The position numbers were made by a program, and so were the translations under genes. This document shows positions 33,695 to 46,422 of a stretch of 64,000 nucleotides of DNA, piece after piece. Within the stretch, counting starts at the first letter, position 1, and each line of letters begins with the position of its first letter. A model generated the notes under the pieces. It saw only the letters and a program-made list of their open reading frames with translations. It was not told the origin of the DNA and searched no databases. Origin of the DNA: Rhexocercosporidium sp. MPI-PUGE-AT-0058 (lineage: Eukaryota > Ascomycota > Leotiomycetes > Helotiales); assembly GCA_020746875.1 (NCBI GenBank), contig JAGTJL010000004.1:1178001-1242000 (forward strand). Reading direction: 5' to 3'.

Positions 33695-36630
33695 ATGACC
33701 CTTACATCACTGAAGAATGTTGCTATTGTTCCCCGCAAAGTTCCATGTGAGGGTCTCTTTCGAGGAATGGATCATCAATTTCTTTATCGGTATGTGGCCA
33801 GACCCCTTCATTCCATGGATCATATGAAAGACACCTCGCACCCAATCTATGGTCCTGGTCGCTCCTCTCCACCGATTGTCTCTCCTATACATTCTCCGTA
33901 TTTCTGCAGCATGGGGACCCAGACCCAGACTCTGTCTCGAAGTGTGAAGCCAACCCACTATGATCTTCGAATCGAGCCATATATCGAGAGCGAAACATTC
34001 GATGGCACCGTAACTGTCGAAGTCGAGATTATTGAGCCTACAACAATCATAACTCTTAACGCGCACAAACTTGCTATCCGAAGCACAGCACTCTACGATG
34101 AACAAGGCAATCCTATCAAAATTTCGGATACCGGGGGTGATTCCACGCTGCAAACCTTCTCCATCTCCCTCGAGCAATGTTTACCCTCCAAATCACGAAT
34201 CTTCATCCACCAAAGCTTCTCTGGCTTTCTCGACAAGACTGGGCAGGGTCTTCATATCACAGAATTGTATGAGTCTCCTATGCTGTCGACGTTCTTCGAG
34301 CCAATTCATGCCAGAACAGTATTTCCCTGCTTTGACGAGCCATGCTTCAAGGCTACTTTCACTGTCACATTGGTCGTTCCAAACCATGTGAAATGTCTAG
34401 GAAATATGCCCATCAAATCAGAATCCGACACTTTGGTAACTTCCCATGCGAAGAAGAGAGTTGAATTCAATCGTACGGCCCCGATTTCAACATATCTCCT
34501 CGCATTTTCTGTGGGGGAGTTCAATGTGGTCGAATTATATGACTTTCGGATTCCTATCAGGGCTTACGCACTAAGAAATTATGATATCGAGCAGTGCAGA
34601 TATGCTCTTGGCATTGCTGCTCGGGTACTTTCTATCTACGAGCAGCTCTTCGGACTCGATTGCGGTTTGGAGAAGCTGGATATCCTGGCAGTGCCAGCAA
34701 GTGTCGGAGCCATGGAGAACTGGGGCTTGGTGACGGTCTCTACTGCTATTTTGTTCATTGGTCCTGACAGTACGGTCGCAGAGAAGATGGCTTGTGCCCA
34801 GTTGATGGCTCACGAGATCGCCCACCAGTGGTTAGGAAACCTTGTTACAATATCCTCCTGGGTGAATTTCTGGCTTAAGGAAGCGTTGGCAGACTGGGCG
34901 GAGACCATGGCTCAAGAACAGCTCTTCGATTCCCAGCCCTGGCAAGAGTTTGTAGCGGACAAGATGCAGAAGGCACTGGTCTTTGATTCAAGTCGGTTCA
35001 GTCATGCGCTTGTTACCCCAAGCACGCCCCTGGACACTATTACGTACGGTAAAGGTATTGGTGTACTAAGAATGCTCGCCGGATTCGTTGGGAAAGATGA
35101 ATTTCTACAAGGCATACGACGCTTTCTTTTACAGAACGCTTATGGAAACGGGGACCCTGATGACTTATGGGAAATTTTGGGTCAGATCAACGGTTCAGAT
35201 ATAGGCACTGTGATGCGGATCTGGATCAAAAATCCAGGTTATCCTGTGATCAGCGTTGAGGAGAATGAGGCAGACAGTAACATCACCCTTACACAGTCCC
35301 CATTCTTGGTGTCTAGGGCAGAAAGCGCACGTATGACAGTTTACCCAGTATTCCTCGAGATTCTCACCAGCCAAGGAGTGATCCGAGAACGCCTAGATGC
35401 AGAGCCTAAAGTCATCAAACTTCCACTACACATGTACAAAATCAACCCTAGGCAAATGGGATTCTATCGCATGGCCTACCCACGCGCAAGATTGCAGAAG
35501 CTGGGAGAAGAAGTCTGCAAGGGAATTCTCTCTGTTGAAGACCGTATCGGATTGATAGCTGACATAGCTGCTCTTGCACTTGCAGGACATCGCAATCTAC
35601 GGACATCAGACTTGCTAAGCATGCTACAAAACTTTGAAGATGAAACGAACTTCTTCGTCTGGAAAGTCATCATCGCGACACTGCGGGAGATCTCGAAGAG
35701 GTTACTGTTTGAAGACCAGACCATCCGGACCGCGTTTATGCATTTTCACAAGCACATGGTCAGGAGACGTCTCTACCAAAAAGGGAAGTTCAACGAGGAT
35801 GATGACATGGACGAGTTACGCTTCAAGGCTCTGTTGTTTGGCAACTCTGGTGGAGATGAGAAGGTCGTGGCTGCTGCAGATGTCATGTTTGAAAGTTTCA
35901 TCACTGGAGATGAGAAGATCTTGAATCCAAATATTCGCGCTGAGGTCTTCGAGATTGTTCTCAAACGCGGTGGTAAGAAGCAGGTGAGTCTACACGTACT
36001 CAACTAACATGATGATCATGCTTACAATCACAAGTACAACAAGCTCTTCAACAAATTCGAAACTTCAACCGGTTCGACTAGAAGAGATATCATGCGTTCA
36101 TTAGGACATGCTCGGAATAATGCTTGCATCAAGAAAACACTCAAGCTCGCTACGACCCCTGAGATGTTGGCAGATGTAGGCCTGCGGTCATCTCTCGAAT
36201 CTCTAGCTACGCATAGGAAGGGTATATATGCACTCTGGCGTTTCATCGCATCTAGTTCATGGGCTAAGATCCCTGGGTTGACTCTCGTGAAGATCGCGCC
36301 GGTGGGTGAAATGGTGCTGGACTGTTTGACCAAAGCGGAGTACATTGAGGGTGCAAGGAAATATTTGGAGAAGATGGATTCTGGCGTAAGTGTCCCCTCC
36401 TCGGTGCATTGTTCGATCAATATCAGTACTTAATGCTTTCTTAGACTATTAGAACAGATGCAGAGCATTGTTTCGAGGGTATTGAGGTCAGAGCTGCGTG
36501 GCTGGAGAGGGACCGAGAGGATTTGATTGGGTGGCTGAGGAGGAATGGGTATTACAAACATGGGCCGACGAGGATCCAGCGGTCTGTGAGTGGTGTTAGA
36601 GATGTATTGGAGTATCTTGGCTGTATGTAA
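33695..36630 (+). CDS. M1-family zinc aminopeptidase (Ape2/Aap1-like)
   Basis: Exons 33695-35983, 36035-36385 and 36445-36630 give 941 aa from the first ATG. Conserved M1 elements are the exopeptidase motif GAMENWG and the zinc site HEIAH followed 18 residues later by Glu (FWLKEALADW). The catalytic domain is followed by the beta-sandwich and an ERAP1-like helical C-terminal domain (YAMGFYR-like segment, then EDRIGLIADIAALALAG). The usual NEGFA after the third zinc ligand reads KEALA. Family similarity begins at MGTQTQTLSRSVKPTHYDL (ATG at 33911, giving 869 aa). The 72-residue upstream extension is therefore either a targeting leader or untranslated. The enzyme removes N-terminal residues from peptides. 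Confidence 0.92.
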
Positions 36631-37353
36631 ATCACTGGATGAGGAGGGAAACTTCGCGAGGCCATCAGATTTTGGCTGTGCTGTATTGTAAGCGAGCATC
36701 CTGGAATCATTCAGGGGCTTCGCTTAAGGAAGTACGCAAGTAACTCAGATGTTTTCACGGCAGGAAAGATAAAACTTGAGCATAGGGAACTTTGATTGAA
36801 ATCTGTACTTGATTTTAACTCCTTAAATGTTTTTGTATCAAATCCTAGACTGAAGGATAGTAAGAATATTACCTGTTGACTCGTGTATGCATACTTCCAA
36901 TCCTTTTATACCCAATCACTCAATATCCACCGGAAGACTACCATGCAGCATCTGCTCGTTCAAGACAAAATATAGTGCTTGATATCTTAGTATGAATTCC
37001 TACGACTATGGTGGACTATCGTATAGACGAAAATTGAGAAGGACAGTCTTCTACACGCCAGAATCCTCGGAGACGACAAGCTTTGACGACTAGGAACCCG
37101 TCAGCGATGGTCACAATTGTGATGATGCATTACTTACCGACGCCACCATCCCAGTTAATGAGCAATTCAGTCCTGGAAATGTACCAAATGAGAAGCAAGG
37201 ACATTTCCTCGGCTCATCCAAGAAAGCGGTAATGCTGCCAAAGTTCCAGATCGTATCCTCCAGTCTCACCTTCGCCATCGACAACTTTGGCTAGAAGTAT
37301 CATGGACTATCATAGCAAACTCTTTCACCGTCTTCTTTAGCAAAACCCTTTCA

Positions 37354-37590
37354 ATGTGCACCATTGCTACCCATGACTCATTCTCCCAGGTCGGTTACTC
37401 GACAGATATAGCTCTTCCGAATGGCCCTGTGAATGATGCTTTACTCTTTTTCAGAAAGTCCATCGCGTATTCTGCGAGTGTTTTCGATGGTGGGCTCACG
37501 ACTTGGGCTGTGAACTCTACGATGGCGTCTATGCCATTTACTGGGATTCAGCAGCTGCAGTGTCTGCTATTCCTGACGGAGCTGCTCTAG
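37354..37590 (+). pseudogene. Possible fragment of an FAD-linked oxidoreductase (very uncertain)
   Basis: A 78-codon open frame reads FDGGLTTWAVNSTMASMPFTG near its end. This recalls the internal DaG...W......F...P.TGP pattern of fungal berberine-bridge-type FAD oxidases. There is no start-proximal FAD-binding domain, no downstream BBE motif, and stops surround it. If real, it is a relic. It could equally be a chance frame. Confidence 0.2.
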
Positions 37591-40000
37591 TAACTTTCAA
37601 GAAAGTAGTTGTAACGATCTCATCCGTTTAGGAAATGAACTTTACATAAGTTCCTTGCTTGTCTCGTAGATTGGTGGATGGAGATAGAGTTTTTGAACGG
37701 GGTGAATCACATGTTCTTTCTTTGTTTCTGGCGTGTCTTGCAAAATAAAGAATCAAATTTCAGGGAGCTTGAACGATTTGGGTCTTCAAATCTGATTATC
37801 ATGCAATGGTAATATTCAAAGTCAAGGGAGCAGCGGGAAAATATGTACATGTGATGTTTTATTGACACTTAGGGTGCTGAACAATTGTTTAAAGCAATCC
37901 CAAAGACTATAAGTATTCCAACTAGACGTGAGAACATTCACTTGCTTGATTTACCTCAAATCAGATCATGCAGCTGCGAAAGTCTGAACACATGAAGCTC
38001 AAGCCCATACCGAGAGATTTGGTGTCTTTATTTCCCATTAACGAGCAATGATGCGTCATGGAAGTCGAGCACAAAAGCAGGAAACATCGAGCGCCAGGCG
38101 ACCTCGCCTCAACATCTCCCACCAAACAAGCGACATTGGCAATAACTGAGGCAAAAGTAATGCTTTGCTAAAAGAAGCGGTAGCTTCCTTCTCAGCCACG
38201 CACTGCATTGAATATCACGCCATATCCCTGGAACAACAGCTGGAAAGCTAGTGATACTACGTCCAAAAAAAAACAAGTAAGACAAGTGAGATGAAGTTTA
38301 GGGGTCTCCGATTTGGCGAATATGGCCTTCGGTAGTATGCTCGGATCAACATTCAAAGCTTGTGCAATTGCTTGCACCTGAACTGTACTCTAACAGCTTA
38401 GGGTAAGTAGTAGTGCGAGGTCTGATCTCGCGAAGCTATTTGAGTCTTAGCTCTGAGTCTGGACTTTTTAGACTAGCCGTGCTGGTCTGAAATACTTGTC
38501 AGCTGTCATTTGTGGACTTCGCTACCGAACGAAAGCAGCGAAGCTAAGATAAGCTTGGAAGTTTGACTCGACAGATCGGAGGTTTCCTCAACTCCTTCGT
38601 TCCTCGTATTGTTAGTACACTCCGGAGGTTAGACGGAATAGGAGGGCAGACAACTCAGCGCTCGAATAAGGAGTCAATCTCATGGTAGCGAGCCGGAGTA
38701 TGGAACCACAGCAAAGCATAACTTGAGCTTGAGCTTGAGCTGACAATAGTTCGAACGCTAAATCGAAGCACTTGCTCTTTTGGTGCAAGTTCCAAGAATC
38801 CAAGTCCTTGGTTAGGGAATGGCGGGAGATCAGCAGATTGATGACATTCGAACACGCCTGGCGGTGCATGACAAATGAGACATCGTGGGTTGTTACATGG
38901 CTATGGAGCAAGGAGAATTGCGGGTGATGCAACGCTGTGGCTGCGAGGACTCGGGAGAGGCAGCACTGTCGACGCCCTTGGGATTGTGTGAAGGTTTGTG
39001 TGAAAGAAGGTTCAGGGTATGGCTGAGACTTCCGCTGTCAATGGCTGTCTTTCCACGACAGAGCTCGAAAGGCGGGGAATATTTGGATGAGAGCGAAGAC
39101 CAAATCTCACTCATTTCCTTAGGCTAGCAGATTGATATGGAATATTTTCTCACAGCTCAGAGGTCAAATTACGAGCATGCGTGGTCTGGAAGCTCGCAGT
39201 CGGTGTGCAAGTTTTCTCCTCCACAAGTGAGGGCTGGACAAAATGCTTCTCGCAGCTCACAGCCCACGAGAATGAAAGTTTGATTCCCCTTGGTCCATTC
39301 TCCGGTGGCTTGAACTCTTACTCCTTTTGGAAGAATTGAGGCTGTTGGTTCTGCATGGCGTCCAGTCGCCGGGTCTAGTGTCTGGTACCTGGTTCGTGCC
39401 TGCATGGAGCTAGAGCCAGTGGACGCTGTGCTGGGTGCTGGCCGGTGTAACGAGGACAGAAAGCCATGTTTTGAACATTTTCGCAGCCTTATGAATTACA
39501 TTGTCTAGGACAATAATAGATCTTAAACTAGAACCGTTGTTTTTTTACTTGGTGCGCTTTCCATGTTTTGGTCAGATACTGTAGGGTTTTGGATTGTGAG
39601 TAGATATAGACAGGGGATTCCTTGAACGACTGAAATGAGCAGACTAATTAATGTACGTACCCTGTAATTTCAATATTTAACCAACTCACCAGCCTCATAC
39701 GGTCAAAGGCCCTTCCAACAACCTGCTATCTTTTGACATTTCGGAGACAGGGATAGCTTCAGCTGACCTGGATCTTTTGGGCCGGACAACAGCCACAAAC
39801 TCGATTGTCTTTCCTAAGTGGGAATCACTTCCTCCTTAACGGACGATATTGGAGTCTGGACACAAAAGTCTGGACCCCTTTCGTGTATTCTTCCTCGATT
39901 GTGCTTGTGGCGTCTATACTGCTACCAGGAGTCGAGTCAACTCAAGTCCCTGCTCAAAAATAGGACATGTCAAGTAAAAACTCTACGCCCGCTCGATCTC

Positions 40001-40007
40001 TATAAGT
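40001..40007 (+). promoter_or_regulatory. Candidate TATA box
   Basis: TATAAGT lies 84 nt upstream of the ATG at 40085. Between them is a short leader containing CATTATGCATG, compatible with a strongly transcribed secreted-protein gene. Confidence 0.45.
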
Positions 40008-40084
40008 AAAGATCACCCCCGTTCATTATGCATGTTCATCTCATCCTTAAGTCACATCCTTGAGTCAGTACTGCAATCCTCAAC

Positions 40085-41388
40085 ATGCGATCCACAATCA
40101 TCATCTCGGCTTTCGCAGCTTTGGCTGTCGCAGCTCCTCGTCCTCAAGACATCCAATTCGACCTTGTCGACATTGCCGCAGATCCAGAGATCGTCACCCC
40201 ACCTACCGACATTGCAGTTGATAACGTTGCTGTCATTCCTGCTGCAGCTGCTGTGCAAGTCGCCGATGCCAGTGTGACTGATGTGGCCCAAGCCAGACCA
40301 AAGGAGAAGCGTGATCTTCAAAAACGTGATGGTGACTGCACACCCGAGCCTGCGGGTACTGGCCCTCGTGTCTCGAGGTAAGATACTTATCTGCCCATCG
40401 TGTATTTATACTAAGAGAGTGTCATGTAGTCCCGATGATACACCAGAAGCCTTTCTGGCATATCAGCCATTCAAGACTGATGCCATCAATGCAGCAACCG
40501 AGGCCAACGTTCCCCAAGGATACAGCCTCGCCTTCTCGAACCTAGAGGCTTCCAGTCAAACCGTCTCGTATCTTGGATTGAGAACTCAGGACAAGTACGA
40601 TCCTATTGCTTGCGCGAGCTATTGTGACCAGCATTCGGGCTGTATAGCATTCAACCTATACTATGAGAGAAACCCATCGGTCAGCCCCAATGCTACGAAC
40701 TGCCCAAACCCAACATCTGTCACCAACATCAAGTGTGTCAGATGGGGTGTGCAGGTCACCGAGAAGACGGCAACCAATGACGGGCAACACAGAGGTAAGC
40801 ATCTACACATAACTTCAAGCATCATCTCGCTGACTCTTCTAAGATGACTTCGAAGTTGTGATCTCTGGCTCCAACGGGTACAACAAGAACGCTCCCCCAG
40901 CGCCCCAAAACGGATTCAAGGGGCCTGTCAAGCTTGGAGGCGCGATCAACGCTCCCAACGACCCAGTCACGAACACTAACACATACATGGGATACAAGTT
41001 CTTCACCTTCGAGCAAGTCCAAACCTTCGCCAACGGAGTTGCAGCATGCACCGCCGCCTGCACTGCTCAGACTGCCTACAACTCACGCCACCCTCCCAAG
41101 GCCCCAGCCAAGCCAAGTGTATGCAACCAAGCTGCTGTTTACGTTCTCAGCCAGAGTAACCAGCCGCAAGGAATCTACTGCTCCATGTACTCCGAAGAGT
41201 GGGCTTCCAACTATGCCACCAACTACGGACAATACAGAGGCAGTGACTACTGGAGTGTCTCCTCAGCATATGCCTATACGAACGGCACCTATGCTGCCTC
41301 TTACGGACCGATCTGTGCAGTAGGAGGATGCCCCAATGGGTCTTTCAGAGGCGGAAACTGTGGAGGATATGGAGCCGGAACTTGCTAG
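40085..41388 (+). CDS. Secreted protein with propeptide and dibasic cleavage sites
   Basis: Exons 40085-40377, 40430-40794 and 40844-41388 give 400 aa. A signal peptide (MRSTIIISAFAALAVAA) is followed by an acidic propeptide to about residue 82 that ends with two Lys-Arg sites (KEKR and LQKR), where a Kex2-type protease would cut. The mature part has two Cys-containing modules (ACASYCDQHSGCIAFNLYYE with NPTSVTNIKC; then CTAACTAQ, SVCNQA, YCSMYSEEW) resembling PAN/apple-like folds. Its C-terminus is Gly/Cys-rich (GGNCGGYGAGTC). Proteins of this layout are common, uncharacterised fungal secreted proteins. A cell-wall or carbohydrate-binding role is only a guess. Confidence 0.85.
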
Positions 41389-42394
41389 AAATTTTTTTAC
41401 TTTCAAACTTAATAGGTAGACTTAAGGAGGAAGACTTGGATACGACATATACGCGCTAAATGTAATGTACATATGGGAAACTTTGAACCACAAAATCCGC
41501 CATACTGGTAAATTGCATGTCTAAATGCAACCATGAAAGGAGCTGATGAGTGAAAGAAATGATAATCATACAGATTAACGGAAACATCAGGCATGAAGTA
41601 GAGTATGACGTTCAAGCAAATTCCATTTTTGTCTACTTGAACATATACAAGGATGTTACGCTGCTTCTATTAAAGAGGAAAGTCAATAAGAGTGTTGGGT
41701 TCTCGGGCGATGGTGGAATGCGCGGAATGCGAAGTGAAGCTGATATTTCCAGACTTTCTGTGAAAAGAAGCTTAATGCAAAGATTGGCTTTGATGAAGAG
41801 AGAATTCCCTTTGGAAGCTTTGGAGGTATCATACCTTCCATTAGCTAAGTGGGATATTGAACAAGCAGCCAGGCGGCAGCAGGCACATCAGCGAATCGCC
41901 CACCCCGTCCTTCTTCTCCGGAAGTTATCTCACCAAACCTACTGACAATGCTGTACCATTCGGACTTCTCGGGCGCGCATCTTTCACAGAAAGTCTTGAT
42001 ACCATTGCAGCTTTGCTTTTTGAGTTCCGTGACGTGGCGCAGACTCGAGATGCCAAGCCAAGCAAGCCTCGGCCCAAGCCTTGTCCGCTGCCAGCCGGGC
42101 TCTCAAGTTCTCCATCTTCAACTAAAGGATGACAGGAAGAAAAGGTAAGCAGAAGGACATCCTTTTCGTTAAAACATTTGAATTTCATATCGCGTCTCCT
42201 TTCTCTCACTTCCTTCAATTACTGTATCCAAAAGGGGATCGTGCTTCAATCGAGGTCATTCGAATGGATAGAACGGCAACCCACTTTTGAGCGAGACACC
42301 CAAAATCTTGGAATTGCGCCCTCTAGAGGATACAGACAGACACCTAGTAACCCTCACACATTGGGCTGCAGACCATAGCTACGAAGCGGTAACG
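41389..42394. other. Intergenic region
   Basis: Short frames on both strands have no family-like sequence. An open frame continues 36 codons upstream of the next gene's ATG but begins without an ATG. Confidence 0.4.
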
Positions 42395-44161
42395 ATGGCC
42401 CATTCACACGAAAATGACAGCAATTGCAACAATGACAACGAGACTTCCGCCCTCCTTCCCTCGAGGCAACCCCTCTTGCGGACCCCCACCACATCCTCAT
42501 TCATACACCATACACACTCTCCGAATGTCATAATATGCATTCTATTCACGATCGTCTTTGTGCTAGGTTTCGGAGCAACTATGATGGCTGTGCCTGCCAT
42601 GCGATTGGCAGAAAATATCATCTGCCATCACCACTATGACAAGATCCAAGGACCAGGGCATATCGGATTCGAGAAGAAGATTGATGAAAGTCTGTGTAAG
42701 GGAGACGAGGTACAGAAGGAATTGAATGTTATATTCTCAATTATACCGGTGCTGGAGGCGATACCTTGTAGGTCTGGCTGCGGATGCGGATGGGTTGTAG
42801 GATAAGTTGAGTGCTAATATTGTGAGAAGCACTGGTGACAATTATCCCATATGGGTTATTGGCGGATAGGTAAGCAAACCGCTTCTTGAATGGTTCATTG
42901 GGAAACTCATTGACGTGCCATAGGATCGGCCGCAAACCTGTCATTATCTTATCCCTCATAGGTCTCCTTCTCAATGCGTGCTGGGACATCATTGTGATGT
43001 GGTTCTGGAAAACCATACCTTTACGAGCCATCTGGGCTGATGTTATATTCACGTTCATTGGCGGTGGAGATGCTGTCACGTTGATGGTATTTTATGCCAC
43101 AGTAAGTGACATAACTACCGAAGAAAACAGGTATGTCATCTTTGAAAGTCTCCCGGAAATTCTTGCCAATATTTTGCAGGTCCAACATCTTTCTCCTCGG
43201 AACCTGCGCTGGCCTTCTCGCCGATCTCATCGGTCCGTCTGTTGCCTCTACACTTATGGCCAAATCGCCGTGGCTCCCTTTCTTGATGGGGCCTTTCATT
43301 ATACTCTTCGGCACCGCTATGATTCTTTTCGTTCCAGAGACTCTACACCTGCGACCTAAAGCAGTAATCTCTGCTGAATTGACCTCCGACTCGTCATCAG
43401 AGCAGATTGCTTCGCATGGCAAGTTTGACGACTCTACATTCTTCACATCAGTTAAATCGCAAGTGGTGAATACACTGCAGGAACTTTGGGGCTCCATGGC
43501 AGTTCTGCACTCCTTACCCATTTTGCTACTCCTTCTTGCCTTTATAAGTCCTGCATTTGGAATTCTATCGATCAACCTCCTCCTCCGCTACATATCTCGA
43601 CGCTTTAACTGGAAACTAAGCCAAGCAGGCTTCCTCCTCAGTCTGCGCGCCTTCGTCAACATCATTCTTCTCCTCATCATCATCCCAATATTCTCACATA
43701 TACTCGTTAGATACTTCAATTTCTCCTCCCGGGCCAAAGATCTCCTCCTTGCTCGGGCCTCTGTCATCATTTTAGTTGCAGGCGCTCTATTCATTGCAGC
43801 TAGTCCTACCATAGAACTTACCATTTTGGGTATAATAGTCTGGACATTGGGGACCGGCTTTGTGGCCCTTACTCGGTCGGTGATCACTACATTGGTCGAT
43901 CAACAACACATTGGGCGTTTATACGCTGCTGTTTCGGTGGTGGAGACTACTGCTTCCTTGGTTGCTGGCCCGCTTCTTGGAGCATTGTATACGTTGGGCT
44001 TGAAATGGAAAGGGCCTTGGATTGGTTTGCCTTTCTATTGTCTTGCGGGTATCACGTTTCTAAGCAGTATTGGTGTTTTCACTTTCTCGTATTTTGAAGA
44101 GAAGAGAGAGATCCCCGCATTAGATGTAACAGAAGAAGAAGAAAGTGGCCTTGCCCAGTGA
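42395..44161 (+). CDS. MFS transporter
   Basis: Four exons (42395-42767, 42830-42869, 42924-43130, 43180-44161) give 533 aa; the second exon is only 40 nt. The joins rebuild TM2 and the loop 2-3 motif (SLVTIIPYGLLADRIGRKPVII), an MFS signature. TM1 is CILFTIVFVLGFGATMMAVP, and about twelve hydrophobic segments follow. A large hydrophilic loop between TM2-6 and TM7-12 contains SDSSSEQIASHGKFDDS. The exon 2 acceptor is GAAG. The substrate is unknown. No signature of a specific drug-transport subclass is visible, although the fold and length fit a proton-driven fungal exporter. Confidence 0.85.
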
Positions 44162-44581
44162 TTTTAGTTCTCCGCGCTATCTTTGGTTGTACAGAATGGC
44201 AAGTGCATATATTGTAATATAAAAGATCCAGAGGATAGTTCGGATATCTTGCCGAAACATCATTGCATTTAGCGAAGTCAATTTTAGATTCAGACAATTT
44301 GCAGTTGATAATAGACAAGGGGCCCAATGGGTAGTGCAGTCAAGCAAAGCTTCTTGTATACCATGAACAAAATTGTAAGAAAGGAACAACGAACGTGATC
44401 TTCAATTGAATCGAGATGTTTCTACCATTTCGTTAAGCGCGCCGTTTTCTTCCAGCCCCTCAACTGCCATCTCAGACCCAGCTGCTCTGTTGTGTCTTCC
44501 TGGAAGTCCTAAACCCGCCACGGAAGTACTTTGCTATACTTTGTATCTGAAAACATTTCGTCTCCTATCTACGTATTCCCC
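44162..44581. other. Convergent intergenic region
   Basis: It holds the 3' UTRs of the MFS gene (plus) and the epimerase-like gene (minus). No gene was seen. Confidence 0.4.
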
Positions 44582-45762
44582 TCACACATCCCCTTTCGGA
44601 CTCTTAGCCACCCCCTGCAAAACACTCAACCCCTTTTTCCTCGCCTCCTCAAAAGCAATTCTGTACTGATGCACCCCTTCAGTAAATAACAGCCTCCTAT
44701 CAACCCACCCAGTCTGCTTCCTCAACTTCTCGCTCCCAACCCACTGACTAAACCCCATCAACATACGATCCCTATCCTCACCCGGCCCCTTCCTCCCATC
44801 CTCCTCTTTAACATACTTCACCCCACCCTGAATCCCATACTCGCAAACCAAAGCCCCCAAAATATCATCCAGCGTCTCATACGCCCCAGCAGAGATATTA
44901 AAGCACTGCCCACTAACACTCTTCCTATCAGCACATTCCGCAAGCGCCACATACGCCTCCCCACAGTCATCTACATGCATAGCATGCAGCACCGTCTCGG
45001 GCTCCTCCTCAACCTCCCACACACCCTTCTCCCTCGCCTCCTCAGCGGCTACAAAGAACAATCCATAATAACTCGAGCTCCCGCCATACACATTCGTCGG
45101 TCTCAACACGACGACGTCAAACACATCCTCATTCTCGAAGATCTTCTTCGTGCCTTTCGCGCGATCGGCTAGTAAAGAAGGGGGGTTTAGAGGCGAATCC
45201 TCCGTATGTGGTACTAGCTCAGAGGAATTCGCTAGATATGGTGATATACCATAGTCTTTGCATCCGCTCGTGAAGAGTAAGAGTGGTTTTCTACCTTTCT
45301 TCTCGAGGGTGAGTTTGGCGAGGGCACGGAGTAGGGAGACGACTTCGTTGTAGTGTGGGAAGTAATCGAAGATCTGCTCGGTGGTTGAGACGAGGACGTC
45401 GAAGACGACATTGTTCTTTTGGAGGGATGTCAGGAAGTCTGGTGAGGATGGGGTGCCGAGGAGGGGAATTATCTCTTCGGAGGCGAGGATGGGCAGGAAT
45501 GAGGGGTTACGGATGAGGCCGTAGGTTTTGTAGCCTGCTCGGACGAAGGCGAGGGCTATTGCGTGGCCGACTATGGATGAAATGGTGGTCAGTGTTCCTC
45601 TTTCAGACTGGGTCCTCAAAATGTGAAGATTATATTCGTGCTGTTTCCCCCGAAGTATCCCTCTCAAACAGGCTTGAAGAGAATTACAGAAGTACAAGAA
45701 CACTCACTGTAGCCATTTGCTCCTGTCACGAGAACAGTGTTTGGTTGTTGTCGAGTGGTCAT
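44582..45762 (-). CDS. NAD(P)-dependent epimerase/dehydratase-like Rossmann protein
   Basis: Exons 45708-45762 and 44582-45570 (137-nt intron) give 347 aa. The join completes the dinucleotide motif TGANGYIG at residues 14-21. Later elements are a VFDVLVSTTEQ segment in the beta-4 region, an LRPTNVYGGSSSYYGLFF motif where extended SDRs carry their YG signature, and HAMHVDDCGEAYVALAE typical of the substrate domain. The YxxxK catalytic pair is not obvious in canonical form. Atypical or extended SDRs of this type act on nucleotide sugars or flavonoid-like carbonyls. Cytosolic; substrate unknown. Confidence 0.82.
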
Positions 45763-46422
45763 AATCAAGGTACTGGTTATCCTTGTTCCGTTCGACGTTG
45801 TTTATCACTCCTCGTCTGAAACGAGAAGGCAAGGGGACTAAATACTCTAAGGGACCTTGACTAAAACACTTTGAATTTGTAATTACAGATCATAGAAGTA
45901 GTCATACTGGTATAGGCTATCGATCTAAACCCACCAAATCTGAGAATCCGCATGCGCATTGGTCTTTCACACTTGATACTTGTGGAGGATACTTGTGGAG
46001 AACACCATTGGTAGTTTATGGAACGGTCTATCCGCTTCCGTGTCAGATTTGAAAGCATGTACACGTGATGATCGCATAAGTTTCAAGAGTCATAGACATC
46101 GAACGAGCTTCATTCAACCTATGCTTTATTGACTGCCGTCTGCACTTTTGAGATGTTAATATTCAGAAATAAAGGTTGATGACGGATAACTGAAGCATGA
46201 TCAAAGTTGGTGGTAAACCACACGGATTTGAAGAAGATTAACAGGTGTCACTTGAAGCGGATAGAACTTTTTCGTATAGCATCGGTGCCAGCATCTCATT
46301 GATATACTCTACGAGTACAACCCTTGGAAATCTTCCGCCATAGAATCCCTTCCCTAATTAGATGCCACCTTAGTAGCGGAGGTAGGTTTGCCCCTGACAT
46401 ATCCTGTCTTGCAGATGAGGAA
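45763..46422. other. Intergenic region
   Basis: No gene was seen. A short inexact duplication, gatacttgtgg followed by aggatacttgtgg, lies at about 45974-45998. Confidence 0.4.

Larger units (their letters stand above)
36631..40084. other. 3.4-kb gene-poor interval
   Basis: No intact gene was seen. A possible short relic lies at 37354-37590. The rest consists of short overlapping frames. A small gagctt repeat lies at 38725-38740, and a T-rich run at 39539-39547. Confidence 0.4.
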
